The notes: generated by a model from the letters alone, not told the origin. 64,000 bases of DNA from Alitta virens (GCA_932294295.1 OW028581.1:17969162-18033161), one strand, 5' to 3'. Counted from the stretch's first letter, positions 1 through 11,730 are shown. Translations and numbers: made by a program.

Positions 1-590
1 ATTTCCCTCCCCGATTTCAGGGGAGTGGCAAATCAGTTATGACAACCATAGTTCCCCCCCCCCCCCCCACTTTCAGTTTTGCTATAAAACGATTTCATAG
101 AACCTTTTGGCTTCAAAATAGCTACCGTAAAGGAGGGTATTATCGGGTTTCAGACACTTAAATTAGTTTGTAAAGGAAACAAATTTTTATATTTTAATGT
201 GTCAATACTCCGTTACGGTATAGGCCTATGCTTTGAACATGGCATCTCACGATATGAACAAATTAATGCATGCAGCCCCGGTAGCTATAACGGGGGGGGG
301 GGGGTTAATTGTCTCTGACAGCTTCTGACCGCTGCTTTAAAATCGGCGCCGAAACGGGGGGGGGGGGATTGGTGGGGCAATGGCAGTGCCCCCCCCCCCC
401 CTTCTGGATCAGCGCCTGTGATCAAGCTATCACAACTATTATATTGATATAGGCTACTCAAACACATTTGGCATGCTAATTAGGACCCCCAAAAAAAAAT
501 AAAAAATAAAAGTAACTAATTGCTACGCAATAGCACCACTATGACTCAAGAGCTGATATGGTGCAGCACAGGCTCCAAGTAACATGCGCA
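1..590. other. 5' flank with G/C homopolymer runs
   Basis: I see no coding exon here. The stretch holds long C and G runs (about 55-69, 292-304, 355-367 and 390-401), of the kind that polymerase slippage makes variable, and an A/T-rich patch near 490-510. The piece at about 355-419 reads, on the - strand, like a degraded end of the short foldback element found intact at 27,212 (listed separately). Nothing else is recognised. Confidence 0.6.
355..419 (-). mobile_element. degenerate foldback-element end
   Basis: Read on the - strand from 419, the sequence starts CAGGCGCTGATCCAG and runs into a long G tract. The intact foldback element at 27,212-27,329 starts CAGGGGCGGATCCAG and also runs into G. 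The shared layout suggests a decayed relative. No matching second end or target duplication was found, so this may be one surviving end only. A chance resemblance driven by the G tract is possible. Confidence 0.3.
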
Positions 591-594
591 CTAA

Positions 595-645
595 ACGCTA
601 GGGGGCGCGATAGTCTGCGCAGAAGCCATCTTGCAAATCGTCGCA
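595..645 (+). promoter_or_regulatory. DCAF5 core promoter with CTCF-like and YY1-like sites
   Basis: About 75 bp before the DCAF5 start codon, positions 596-609 read CGCTAGGGGGCGCG, close to the CTCF core consensus. Positions 625-633 read GCCATCTTG, the YY1 motif that sits at or just downstream of the start site in many TATA-less animal promoters. No TATA box is evident. Transcription probably starts near 600-640, leaving a short 5' UTR. An in-frame TGA at 674-676 closes the reading frame upstream of the ATG at 683. The motif matches are read directly; their use is inferred. Confidence 0.5.
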
Positions 646-682
646 GAGATCAAAACATTGGCGACAACCTTGCTGAAGGAAA

Positions 683-3600
683 ATGCTTGGTAGAAGAAGG
701 AAGTCTGCTGGCTGTGGCCTCCTGAATTACCTGTATCATCAACCATATCGAGATGAAGGTGCAAGACATGTTTGGATGATGAATGACCAAATGGAAAGGG
801 CAAAATCTCTCTGCTGCCGGGAGCTGACTGGCCATTTCGGATGTGTCAACGCCATAGAATTCTCAAACCGAGGAGGAGGATGGATCATCTCTGGTATTCA
901 CCATTTTACAATAATTTAATTAGCTGTAGGAAATGCAATATACGCAGTTGTTTAAGTTATGCTTGTGTGAGGTGTCAGTTTATAAATAGACAAATAGCGT
1001 GACTTATCACGTACGGTGTCAGTGACTGGTTAATCCAATTAGTAATTGCACTAATTTCTACTTCTGCTTAATGGTTTGAACTGAAACAATGAACTCATAT
1101 TCACCAAGGAAGTTTGCATGGGTAAAATGGAAATGTTGACATTGGCATTAAGTATAAGCAGATTGTGTTGAAATGTTAGTTATGACTGGAAATGCCCAGC
1201 CATTTATCAGCCTTTTTTTCTGCCTTGTTTAAGTTATTTGCTGAGCCTGAGTGCCAGTTTAAACTTTGTTAAGGATTTCAATAGTGGTTGCCCTCTATTT
1301 ATTTATAATCTTGCCATAAAAGGCTGATTATATGGTACCTTACATTGACTGACAAATATGGAGTAACTAATATAATAGTTCTTTATGATAAACATGATAA
1401 AGTGAATTTTATTGCACTTGATGAATATCATTGACATTATATAAGCAATATACATAACTGAAATTATAATGCTCAATTTAATAATATTATACTTGTAAAT
1501 TATTTTGTAATTTTATTTCAGGTGGTGATGACAGGAGAGTCTTGATGTGGAATGTGGAGGAGGGAATATCTGGAATGGCCAATCCAATTTCTATGAATGG
1601 GCAACATAACAGCAATATATTCTGTCTCGCATTTGACCCCACCAATTCCAAGATATTTTCTGGAGGTATGGTTACTCGGTACTAAGTCTGTATATAAAGA
1701 AAGGAATATTGTCGATGTTATGTGTACAGCAGTACAATGTCTGCTTCCATTCACACAATTTCTTTATCTTTTTGAGGGACTTCATGACTCTTTCAAGTAT
1801 ATCCTTGTCTAAACATAAATTTAAACTGATCTGTTTTTCTTCAGGAAATGATGAACAAGTCATAGTTCACGACGTTCAAAGGTAAGCAGTAATTGCAGGA
1901 GTTCATGTTTATGATTGACAGATGAAGTTCAAGTTCCAAACATTGTATTGTGTTACAGTTATCACAGTCAAACTGAATAAGATATTAGTGCATTTGTGGA
2001 AACTAATGATGACGTGAGCTGTTGGTGGAATCACCTGAAAATTAGTAATATTACACTTGAATTTTGTGGTGATAAGCAGTGATGGACTCATTACAGGTTT
2101 GTCGTGAAGTGGTTTCAAGGCTTAGTGCAAAAATAATGAAGCCTAATACCATATAAACTAAAACATAGGTTTATTAACTCATTGCAATCTATTATTAATA
2201 AAGCTGCAGGGATTGATGTATCCATAGCAAAAGCAAACAGACATATATAGCAGAGTTCGAAATAAGGTGTTCTGGAGTGGTTGTCCACCGGACAACTGGG
2301 CCAAAATTTCTGGTTGTCTGCTCAGATTTTCAGTTGTCGGAAAAAAAAAAAAAAAAAAAATGAAGTCACGCGAAGCCATAATTATTGAGCTGGCTTTCCG
2401 TATACAAGTTTTGCGGTCCATATGTCCGTCATCCGTTGTCAGTTTTTTACCCTTCCGTCATCCATTGTCTGTATTATACCTTTCCATATGTACGTTAGTA
2501 CAGTGCCCGACGTCGAAGTTGTGGCCGACACCGGAGTTGTGGACTTCAATAGTGATGTCCAGGGGCGGATTCAGAACATTTTGACAGAGAAAGATTTAGA
2601 ATAATAGCGATATCTATCACCCTTTTCAATCAGAATGTTTGGCTCGGCCCCAGGACGTCACTATTGAAGTCCACGACTCCGGTGTCGGCCACAACTTCGA
2701 CGTCGGGCACTGTAGTGTAGGCCACTCTGGACCTTTGAAAAAAGTCCTCTTAGCTAATTTATTGATTAGGCCTAAATGGAATTTACTGTGCAATTAGCCT
2801 TGTTCGTGTATATAAAATAAATATAAAATAAACTAGACTTGCAATTGTCCCTGACAATTACGATAAACTTTCCTTTCCTTTTATCTTTCTTGTCCAGTAC
2901 CATTAATTTCTGCACTGGAGAAGTCTCCAAGGTCTCTTGAAAAAATATTTCATGCCATTGTCTCTGGCCAGTTTTCAGTCACACACTTATACATTTTTTG
3001 GGACTGATCCAATGAAAAAATTTGGGTTTTGGCTTTTTAAAGGTTTTTTATTCAATTTCCAATAGAGCAATTAATAAAGTACCTGAAAACCTCATAAATA
3101 ATTGCCCTAACCTCTCAAGCTAAACAGGTATAGAAAGATAATGAAAAAAGGTTTAAGAAAATAATTTTTTTGGTTACTGTACCTTGTATAGGACCCAGGT
3201 TCAAAACGCCTGAAAATTGCATATATAGGACACTCTGTGACCTAGAATTCTGAAATAATTCACATTTGTGAAGCACATGTATATGCACTCCTGTGAATTT
3301 TTTTGTTCAATCTATCAACAAAATTTTGGTTCTGAGGAAGTGATTCAGGCTTTATGAGTGATAAAAAATTCTAGTGCCTAAGCTGTTTGATGAAGGGAAT
3401 TGCCCTTTTACAGTCATGTAGTACTACCAACAGGACATATATGTGAAAAGTATGAAGAAAATTGAAGAAGTCTTTCCTACATTTTTTGGGCAAAACACGT
3501 AAACTTCCTAACATTCATTGTAAAAATTGCTGACTCAGCGGTCCAGGGTTGTAGGAGCTAGGTCTCCCCATTGCATAACATAGGAAAGAGAATTTTGCCT

Positions 3601-6600
3601 CAAGGTTCAAAACGGGTTAAGGTTGGTGAATAAACAAGGTATCCTGTGTAAAGTCCTGATTTTTCTCTGCATGATGACACCAGTTGGATGAAATTTGGTT
3701 GAATAGAAATGGAGTTAAAAATTATTGAAATTTGGATTGAAAAAAAATTCTATAGCCTAAGCCTTTTAAGCAAATCCCTTGCCCTTACACATTTACATAG
3801 TACTCCTTAGAGGACATATCTGTAAAAAAAATGGTGAGAATCCAAGCAGTTCTTCTAGTGTTTTTTAGACTTTTTCATTTTGACAAAATCAAAAAGTGAC
3901 AAAAAATTTTCAATGTCTGACGCTTTTCCAAACGGAACTACCTAGAGCATATTACTATACATTTCTGAAAAGAGAACATTTTAAGGATTCTAAATATGTC
4001 TTTGAGATTCCTGTATCTCAATTTGGAGCCGAGATATAAGCAGTCAAAAAATGCAACTTTGGACCCCTGTACCACCTAGACCACTTTACCAAATGGGCTC
4101 ATTTTTTGCATGGTAGTTGTCCTAGGGTAGGACTATAAAAGTGTGAAATTGCAAGTCAATATCATTATTCCTTCTATGGTTTTCAAAAAAAATTTCATGA
4201 AAATTTCGAACTACTTTTTTTAAAGAATTCATAGTTCAGTCAGCAGGCTCACAATTTGGCTCAAACTCCTTTCTGCACTGCGTATTTGTCTAAGGTATCT
4301 TGAGAAAAATTCCCATGGAATTATCTCTGCCCAGTTTCCTGAAACCGTGCTCTTAAATTTGTTTTTTATTTTGTGAATTACGCAGAAGTGTCATGAAATT
4401 TGGTCATGAAATTTGTGCTGTTCAAAGCGCGCTCTGGCTATCTGTGCACTCTTGAAGTGCCAAAGCCCTCTCTTTATTAGTTTCTGAGTAATAAGCCTTT
4501 ACTTCTTCAGAAGAATAATAATAATAATAAAGAATAAAAAAAAAAAAAAAAAAGAAAAATAAAAAAAAAAAAAAAAAAAGAAAAATAAGACTTACAATAA
4601 TAAGATAAACTTTCCTTCGGAAAGTTTATAATAAAGAATAAAAAAAAAAAAAAAAAAGAAAAATAAGACTTACAATAATAAGATAAACTTTCCTTCGGAA
4701 AGTTTATAATAATTAATTGCGAGATTCTATTGCACCGACCCCTGGCCACGTGAATGCTATTTTTAGCTCCAAATTAGTTCCAAAAGCTGCCACTACGTTC
4801 GTAAGTGAGGCGCCACTGTCTGCAGTGTGAAGACAGCATCATGTACATCATGTATATCTATTCCCATCACATGTACGACAACAGTTTAGAATGATCAACT
4901 ATTGGATTAAACTAGAAAAACTGCCAGCTAATAATATTCTTAAAAAATGTTTAAATGAGCAAAAAGATATGCACACTTCTGGTAATAATGCTTGGGTTGG
5001 GAAAATTATTCATATGCTCAATGAACACTATCCACGAAGAGACCATTTAAGACTTGTAAACAATGAGCTAGAATCCATTGCTAAAACGTTCAAATCTAAA
5101 ATCTATGAGAAATGTCAGGAAACTATGCTAGCTGAAATCAATGACTCTACACTACAGCCAAAACTTAGAAATTATAAACTCATCAAGACTGATTACAGGC
5201 TAGAACCCTACCTTCTACTAAACCTTAGCAGAAAAATGTATAATAAAATAGCCAGATTTAGAGTAAGCTCACATAATTTACGAATTGAAACAGGTAGACA
5301 TGAAAACCCTATATTGCCAGCAGTTGAGAGATTATGCCTAAAATGCAATATGCATGTAATCGAAGATGAAAAACATATTGTCTCATAGTATGCCAACATA
5401 ACACAGTTAGTCGTGAGGACCTCTTTAAAATAGCTAATGATCACATAGAAAATTTTGAGCAACGAAACAAAGAAGACAAATTTAAAACCATTATGAAATC
5501 AAAAGAGCCTGAGTTGTTAAAATCCCTTGGAAACTTTCTTGTAAATATTGATGCCTAATGAATGGTTGGGTCATCATCCATCGTCGAGCATTAACCATCA
5601 CCCCTCAAACTAGCAGTTTCTGCACTACAAGCATTTTTATATATTGTGATCTATATGATTTTGCACTCATGTACATAACTGTGGACTATGCCTTGTTATA
5701 TACTCCTAATTCAAATGTACTTAAATTAACATTGTGATAATGAACAGTATTAACTGCAGTAATATATGTATTTAGGGTTACTGTATACATGTGATATATG
5801 TCTATATATATATATATATTTTTTTAACAAATGTATGTTATCGAAACTTAATGCTCATATTACCGTGCTATTGTTCAGCAACTGGGTCCATGGATGTATG
5901 GATAATCCATTGATAATGTATACCTTTAACTTTTTATACCATGTATATATATATTGAATATAGAAATAGTGAGTAGAAGTAGACTAAGTACACGTTTTTT
6001 ATCTGTTATTTTTGATAAATGTATCATGTATGATATTACTGTGTCAATAAAAGCATATATATATATATATAAAATTCTATGTTCAGTATGGGGAGTCTCT
6101 TTTGTAAGATGAACAGTGAACAGGCAGAGCAAACAATAACTACAAATTTCTATTAGTTTAGGAAACTTAACTTAATATACATTAGAAAATTTTAGTTTGA
6201 AATGTTGAATTATGAGCACGAATTGAAATTAATAAATTTTCGATTTTCAACCCACTTTAAAATGTCACACTTAAAACAGTAAAAAAGCAGTTTTTCTGCT
6301 GTTCATTTTGTTATAAAATCAAAATGGCTGAATGGATTTGACTCAAATTTTTAGAGAATGCTCACAACATCTACCAAATATGAGATAAATATAAATAACA
6401 CCTGTATAATTAATAGTATTGTATTTAATGTGAGCCTAAATATGATATCAAAGGCTTAATTATTTTTGCACTAAGCCTTAAGGGTGATTTGTAAGTAAGG
6501 GAAACTTTCCGCTAGTAAGAACTTATTTTTGCTTTGAATCTGAACAAGGTTGAACAGAGGCCTATGTTATTGAATACCCGAACATATGAGAGTAGATTCA

Positions 6601-9600
6601 ACAGTATATTAATGTTTAGTGTGAAGTAAGACTGACAAATGCCATTAATTAATTTTCTTTTACTTTTTCAGTAAAGAAACCACTGATGTGTTCAGTCATT
6701 CCGAAGCTGTCTATGGCCTATCTGCAGATCCTGTCAATGCCAGTGTCTTTGCCAGTGCATGTGATGATGGCCGGATTCTCATTTATGACATCCGTGCGCC
6801 GCCATCAGAAGGTAGAATTAATTGATATTGCATAGTTAATTATGATAGAGTTCCCTTATAAATTTGCTTATTAGGAACAAAATATATCATGACCAAATGC
6901 CTTGCAAATGTGTGCCTCGTCTAGGTACGGCTTTCATATAATCCCATTCAGTTGAGTAATTTATTGATTGAATTTAGTTGTACTAGGACCAAGTTTGCAG
7001 GGGAGAATAATGGTCCTAAATAAAACTATGATGGTTAAACATTACTAAAATGCACAATGCATATCTGCGCTTGTATAATATGTAACTATAAATTATGTGT
7101 ATAAAGTTGATTCTGGAGTACAATAGATCATTTAACTTTATATTACTAGCAATACTTCCAAACGCCTAGGACTCCAGGATAGACACATTTATGTGCAATG
7201 CTCAATTCTGAAATTGGTTTTCAGATCCCTTCGTTCTTGCGAACTACCCTTCATCTCCAATGCATGCTGTAGTTCACAATCCGGTTGAACCAAGATTACT
7301 TGCAACTGCCAATGCAAAGGAAGGCATTTGTTTATGGGACATTCGTAAACCTCGCAAGTGAGTAAAAAACCTTTTGTCGCCTGGGGTCTGTTACATGTCT
7401 CAGCATAGAGCATAGATACCGAGTACAATTAAGGCATCTCCTATTTAACGTCTCATCCTCATTCCCATCATACTTGCAGTGCCCTGTTGAGATATGGTGG
7501 TAACATGTTCCAACAAAGCTGCATGAGCGTCCGATTCAACCAACAAGGTGACCAGCTGGTGGCCCTGCGTCGAAAATTACCTCCTGTTTTGTACAACCTT
7601 CATTCCCCGGCAGCTATTTACCAGTTCGACCACCCCGGGTACTACAATTCATGCACAATGAAGAGCTGTTGTTTTGCTGGAAATCGTGATCAGGTATATA
7701 TCAAGTTCGTTGTGACAAAGGATTGCCGCTGGGGGCAAAATATCCCTGCATTAAGATTGGGGTTTTTTTCAGAGTTGATTCCCAGTGAATTATATTTGCG
7801 CAGCACTGATAAAGTGTAATGATTGTACCTAATGAAGTCAAGCATTAAATTTATAAAATAATATACAATGCTTTATTTTATAAATAAAATAAAATTGTTC
7901 TTAGTTATAGAATTACTCTACTCTTGAATCAATCCTATTTTAATGGGGATCAATGACATACTATAGGGTGCAATTGAGTTTCTGTATATATTATTTTCAG
8001 TACATCGTATCAGGTTCTGATGACTTTAACTTGTACATGTGGAAGATACCTGACAAACATCGGGAAGGTAAATATAAATTAGTATTATATAAATAGTGGA
8101 AAGTGAAGAGACCCAATATATGCAGTTCTACTGGCCAAAGCTGGTAATATTGTGCGAGGCCAGTAAAACTGCATATTGGTTGACACTCCATCCACCATTT
8201 GTTATATTATACACCTATTATATGTACTAGTCAATTTAATTTCTATCACTGAACAACCAAACTAAAGACCAAACTCATCTTGTGACGTCATCAGTCCCAG
8301 TTACCTAATCAAGGAATCAAGGCAGCTGAGACTGATGACGTCACAATAGCTTTGCTACTTTCACTTTAACATGACCAATATTACCAACCAATATCAGGAT
8401 TTATTGGGTCCTGTCACGTGGTGCTCTTGGTAAGAGTTGATTGACTGTTACAATTTAGGTGTATAATATTGCTATTTACCGCAATTATTTATTTTAATTG
8501 GAAAATCATGACAAATTAACATAATAGAATTTTCATTGTGTGCTTTTATCATTTCAGTGCCTTGGGTGGGACAGGCCCACATGGTGTTAAGGGGACATCG
8601 TTCAATTGTGAACCAAGTGAGGTTCAATCCATCTAATAATCTCATTGTATCATCTGGAGTCGAGAAAATTGTCAAGGTTTGTATTTTTCTGGTAGTCTTT
8701 TTTTTTTCTTCAGGTTTCTTAATGCTTGGCCAAGCCTGAATTGAATGTCAGGCTTGTTTCTATACAAATGCTTGATGTTATTGAAGCCATTGATAGATAT
8801 TTATATTGTGGTAGCATGGAACAGAAGACTCTGTCTAAAGATATTTTAAAGTTTGTATTTAATATAGATGGACCTGGCATTGATTTGAATTTGCTGCAGT
8901 TCTAGTTATGTGGTTCTACCTTTTATTGATATAATGTTTGATGTTTGTTCTTGAAAGACTAAACTAGTGAGTGTTGATTGTGTATTTGGGTTTAGTGCAG
9001 TATAGCTGACCCAAATTTAGAAAAAGCAAAAATAAACGCTGTCTTTACCGTGAAGATGAAACCGCCGTCATAACTACATTAGTTTGTGACGTCATACATA
9101 GATTTCAAGTATTTTTACAATATAGGCCTGGCAATGAGGCTCGTTAAATATGGTCATAAATCTGGGTCCACTATACTGCACATTTTCTGGGTATTTGTAT
9201 ATTTTGAAGAGTTTTGTCTTTTGACCAGCATAGCTCAATTTTAAGAGAGAATTGTAGGGAATTGTTTCTAGTAGTAATAATGTTGTGAAGTTATGGTTAT
9301 GTATGCACAAGCCTTTTGTAAAATCGCCATCCTGACTTTGTTTTCCAGATGTGGAGTCCATTTCGACTTCCAAAATGCGAAAAAGGAGTCTTGCTCAGCG
9401 ATGAAGAGAGCCAAGAGGAGGCTGACCGTCTCGTGTACACTCATGAGGAGTACATCAACCTGGTCATCGATAGTGGTCAAGTGATGACCCATGACTACAC
9501 CCACCAATCAACTGACGAAGATCCTCGTATGATGGCATTCTTCGATTCTCTCGTTCAGCGGGAGCTGGAGGGATGCACATCGGATGATAGCAATATCTGT

Positions 9601-10764
9601 GCTCTTGAAGCGGAGTCAGAGAGAATCGTTTCAAGGCTTGATTCATCCGATTCAGATTCAACTAACACTGATCACACAGCGACAAGAAGTAATGATAATT
9701 CTGATGGAGAAGGAAGCGATTTAAGTCCTTTTACCATCGCATTTGCAAGTGCTATGGCTAGTAGAGCAAGATCAGGTGTAGAATGGGATGCACTAGATGA
9801 CCTTCAACCGAGCATAGACATTAACATGGGTGATGAGAGAAACTGTCTGCCAGGACAAAGAAACATAGCAAACAGGAGGTCCATATCTGACTTAATTACT
9901 CTTAAACGGAAAGAATACCTCCTTGGAATCAAGCGGAAGGAGCTGGAGGCAAAACGAAAGAAGAAACGGCGACGAACCAAAGTGAAACAGATCTTGAAGA
10001 AACAGAAAGTATCCGTAGATACTACCAGTTCCAGTAGCGAAACAGACAATGAGTATCCTTGCACCAGCACCACTTCCAGGGCTAAGAAACGACGATATGA
10101 TGATACGACTGATGTTACAGGATCATCCGATGATGATGATACTGCTGATATTTTTGAACAGCAGTTGAAAACTGCCAACAATTCGGTGCATCTGAAACGT
10201 CTGAAAAATATGCGAAGGTATGTATTGAATAGTGATGATGATACCGATAAGGAAATCGGTTGTCATGGTGATGGCAAAAGTAGCACAAATGAACCAGAAG
10301 CATCAACGTCAAGTGCGGCGTCTTCTGCAGTTAAAGTTGCTTGGATTCATGAAAATGGAGACAGCCAAAGCGAAACAGACAAGGAAACGGGTCCGTATCT
10401 TCACGAATTGACTAGATCTTCAATTCATGCTCATTCTGGTCATTCACACGCATACAGTAAGCAGAATTCTGGCAGTAAATCGGATATTGTTACCAGTCTT
10501 CATGCTCCAGGGGTCAATGCTCGCAATAACAATGGCTGCAAGTCCAATGATCTTGATTATGAAGGTGATAGAACTTTAAACAAGAAATTACAAGGTGCTG
10601 GGCCTCTGCATAGTGGTAACAATGACTGCGAAACAAATGTCTCCTGTGATAACGACAATTCAGTGACTGATGATTCAAAAACTTCCTTTAAAAGTTTCAA
10701 ACGAGGACAGAGAAGACAGTACAGAGCGACTAGTCAACTTGATTCCAGTGACGAAGGAACATAA
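683..10764 (+). CDS. DCAF5: DDB1- and CUL4-associated factor 5 (WD40 substrate receptor)
   Basis: Nine coding exons with GT-AG borders: 683-893, 1522-1665, 1845-1881, 6672-6811, 7225-7357, 7480-7693, 8001-8067, 8558-8676 and 9349-10764. They sum to 2,481 nt, an 826-residue protein plus TAA. Exons 1-8 encode a WD40 propeller (about residues 48-355) that matches vertebrate DCAF5 closely, with GHFGCVNAIEFS in the first blade and GHRSIVNQVRFNP in the last. Exon 5 has LWDIRKP, a WDxR motif of the type that docks DDB1; exon 4 has the weaker IYDIR. DCAF5 proteins present substrates, including methylated chromatin proteins, to the CUL4-DDB1 ubiquitin ligase. The last exon begins with a conserved block (YTHEEYINLV, EDPRMMAFFDSLV), followed by a long acidic and Ser-rich tail with a Lys/Arg-rich stretch (about residues 543-577) that could be a nuclear localisation signal. 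Vertebrate DCAF5 is longer (about 940 aa), and the difference lies in this tail. The start is fixed by an upstream in-frame stop. Confidence 0.95.
2499..2714. repeat. long inverted repeat (68 bp arms) in DCAF5 intron 3
   Basis: Arm 1 (2499-2566) contains CAGTGCCCGACGTCGAAG and reads through to AATAGTGATGTCC. Arm 2 (2647-2714) is its reverse complement with only about four mismatches. The spacer is 80 nt. The transcript would fold into a long hairpin. The arms are much more GC-rich than their surroundings. This looks like a small foldback (MITE-like) element or a palindromic duplication. No target-site duplication is obvious. Confidence 0.75.
2715..4500. other. DCAF5 intron 3, diverged repetitive sequence
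   Basis: No exon is visible. Motifs recur in diverged form: 2911-2975 resembles 4274-4338 (TGCACTG, then AAGGT.TCTTGA.AAAA, then TCTCTG.CCAGTTT), and 3374-3450 resembles 3752-3830 (GCCTAAGC, TTGCCCTT, TAGTACT, GGACATAT.TGT). The interval looks like the eroded body of an old repeat, but I recognise no coding domain in it. Confidence 0.4.
4539..4712. repeat. 78 bp tandem duplication with poly(A) tracts and perfect hairpins
   Basis: A unit made of a 17-20 nt A tract, GAAAAATAAGACTTACAATA and a hairpin is present twice with a 78 bp period. The hairpins are at 4607-4627 and 4685-4705. Each hairpin reads AAACTTTCC-TTC-GGAAAGTTT, a perfect 9 bp stem. An extra A tract precedes the first unit. The near identity of the copies suggests recent duplication, possibly by slippage between A tracts. 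Confidence 0.8.
4891..6075 (+). mobile_element. 5'-truncated non-LTR retrotransposon, C-terminal ORF end and 3' tail
   Basis: An open frame at 4891-5388 (165 codons), continued in another frame to the TAA at about 5557-5559, resembles the far C-terminal part of LINE-type reverse-transcriptase polyproteins. It shows the segment KLRNYKLIKTDYRLEPYL, then a C-x2-C (RLCLKCN) followed by EDEKH, the pattern of the zinc-binding region seen after the RT in such elements. A frameshift near 5384 separates this from the KTIMKSKEPELLKSLGNFL ending. A non-coding tail with AATAAA (6046-6051) ends in an (AT)n run (about 6054-6071), as expected for a LINE 3' end. The RT and endonuclease are missing. It is inserted in DCAF5 intron 3, sense to the gene. 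The clade is not assigned. Confidence 0.6.
8113..8179 (+). repeat. pre-miRNA-like hairpin in DCAF5 intron 7
   Basis: The 5' arm 8113-8136 pairs with the 3' arm 8158-8179 around a 21 nt loop, with a single 2 nt bulge and one C-A mismatch. Weaker pairing continues below (GTGGA and AGTG on the left with CACT and TCCAC on the right). The arm and loop sizes fit an animal pre-miRNA, and the sequence lies in the sense orientation in an intron. The extended pairing and nearby inverted repeats also fit the remnant of a palindromic MITE, so no microRNA is claimed. I recognise no known miRNA seed. Confidence 0.5.
8280..8346. repeat. perfect 17 bp inverted repeat carrying CRE palindromes
   Basis: TTGTGACGTCATCAGTC at 8280-8296 is matched exactly by its reverse complement at 8330-8346, with a 33 nt spacer. 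A few more base pairs form inside the arms with mismatches. Each arm contains TGACGTCA, the full CREB/ATF palindrome. It sits 100 bp from the hairpin at 8113, so both may belong to one small foldback element in intron 7. Confidence 0.75.
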
Positions 10765-11730
10765 ATTATTTGTATGTGCAATAATAAGACTTGAGGAAAT
10801 GCTGACTTTATATTTTTCAATACATTGACAATATCTTTATATTTCTCAATGTTAACTTGCAGTATCACAAGGCTGGTGATGATTAATTAGTCTGTTTAGT
10901 GCTAACAGAACCAGGTGCATAATTTAGAGTGTTACTCTTTCGCTTTTATGAGGGTTATTAATTAATTATCAATTGTATAAAAGTCCTCATGTTGCCGAGA
11001 ACAAGGTTATGGTGACAAATGTTATATAATTGTGTAATATTATTTTCAACAATTTGGAGAAAAACTACCAGAGGGAACTGCCACCGAAGTAGATCAACAT
11101 CATCACACAATGCTTATCTGCTTTGGTGCCAGTGACCTGTGGTGGTACTTTTCATCCCATTGATGTGTCAGTTCCCAGTTAATCAATTTAGTCATGATAC
11201 TACTTTATATAATATCAGAACTTCATTTCTGGTTGGTTAACAATATCTGCAAACTTGCTGAACCCCTTAACAGTGCCACGTACATATTGCTATCCACTAT
11301 TTGTAGTAAGGGCAGTTCCATTTAAAAAGGGGGGGGGGGGGGTGGACCTGAAGTTTTTTAAATGTCGGGAAGGGGGGGTATGGGGAAAACTGATATCGGG
11401 GGAGGGGGGTGGTTGACCATTATTCTTACTGTATAAAAGAGCGGGGTTGGGGGGGGGGGGGGTCTGAAAATCTTCTTTTTTAAAATAGAACAGCCCTAAT
11501 TAAATAACCTGCTGCAGTGCTCCATGTATACAATTGTTTCAAACAGATATATTTTTGTGTATAGTTGACAAATATATAGCAATACTGGCATTTGCCTATT
11601 GCCGCCCACTAATGAATATCCCTGATGTTAACCGTTACTGATAATAACTTCATATGCTCTTGTTAATACATGTCTGTGACATGTATGATGGCTATGTGCT
11701 AATTTATGTTATCATGTTGCAATTAATAAA
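10765..11730 (+). other. DCAF5 3' UTR and candidate polyadenylation signal
   Basis: No ORF continues past the TAA. An AATAAA at 11725-11730 is the first good polyadenylation hexamer I see downstream, which implies a 3' UTR of about 960-990 nt. The region contains several long G runs (about 11,331-11,342, 11,369-11,375 and 11,451-11,462) that could form G-quadruplex-like structures in the RNA, though they may simply be unstable homopolymers. Upstream hexamers could also be used. Confidence 0.45.

Noticed and set aside
4507..4749. Phe-rich 80-codon ORF on the - strand
   Set aside because: It is a translation of the poly(A) tandem duplication.
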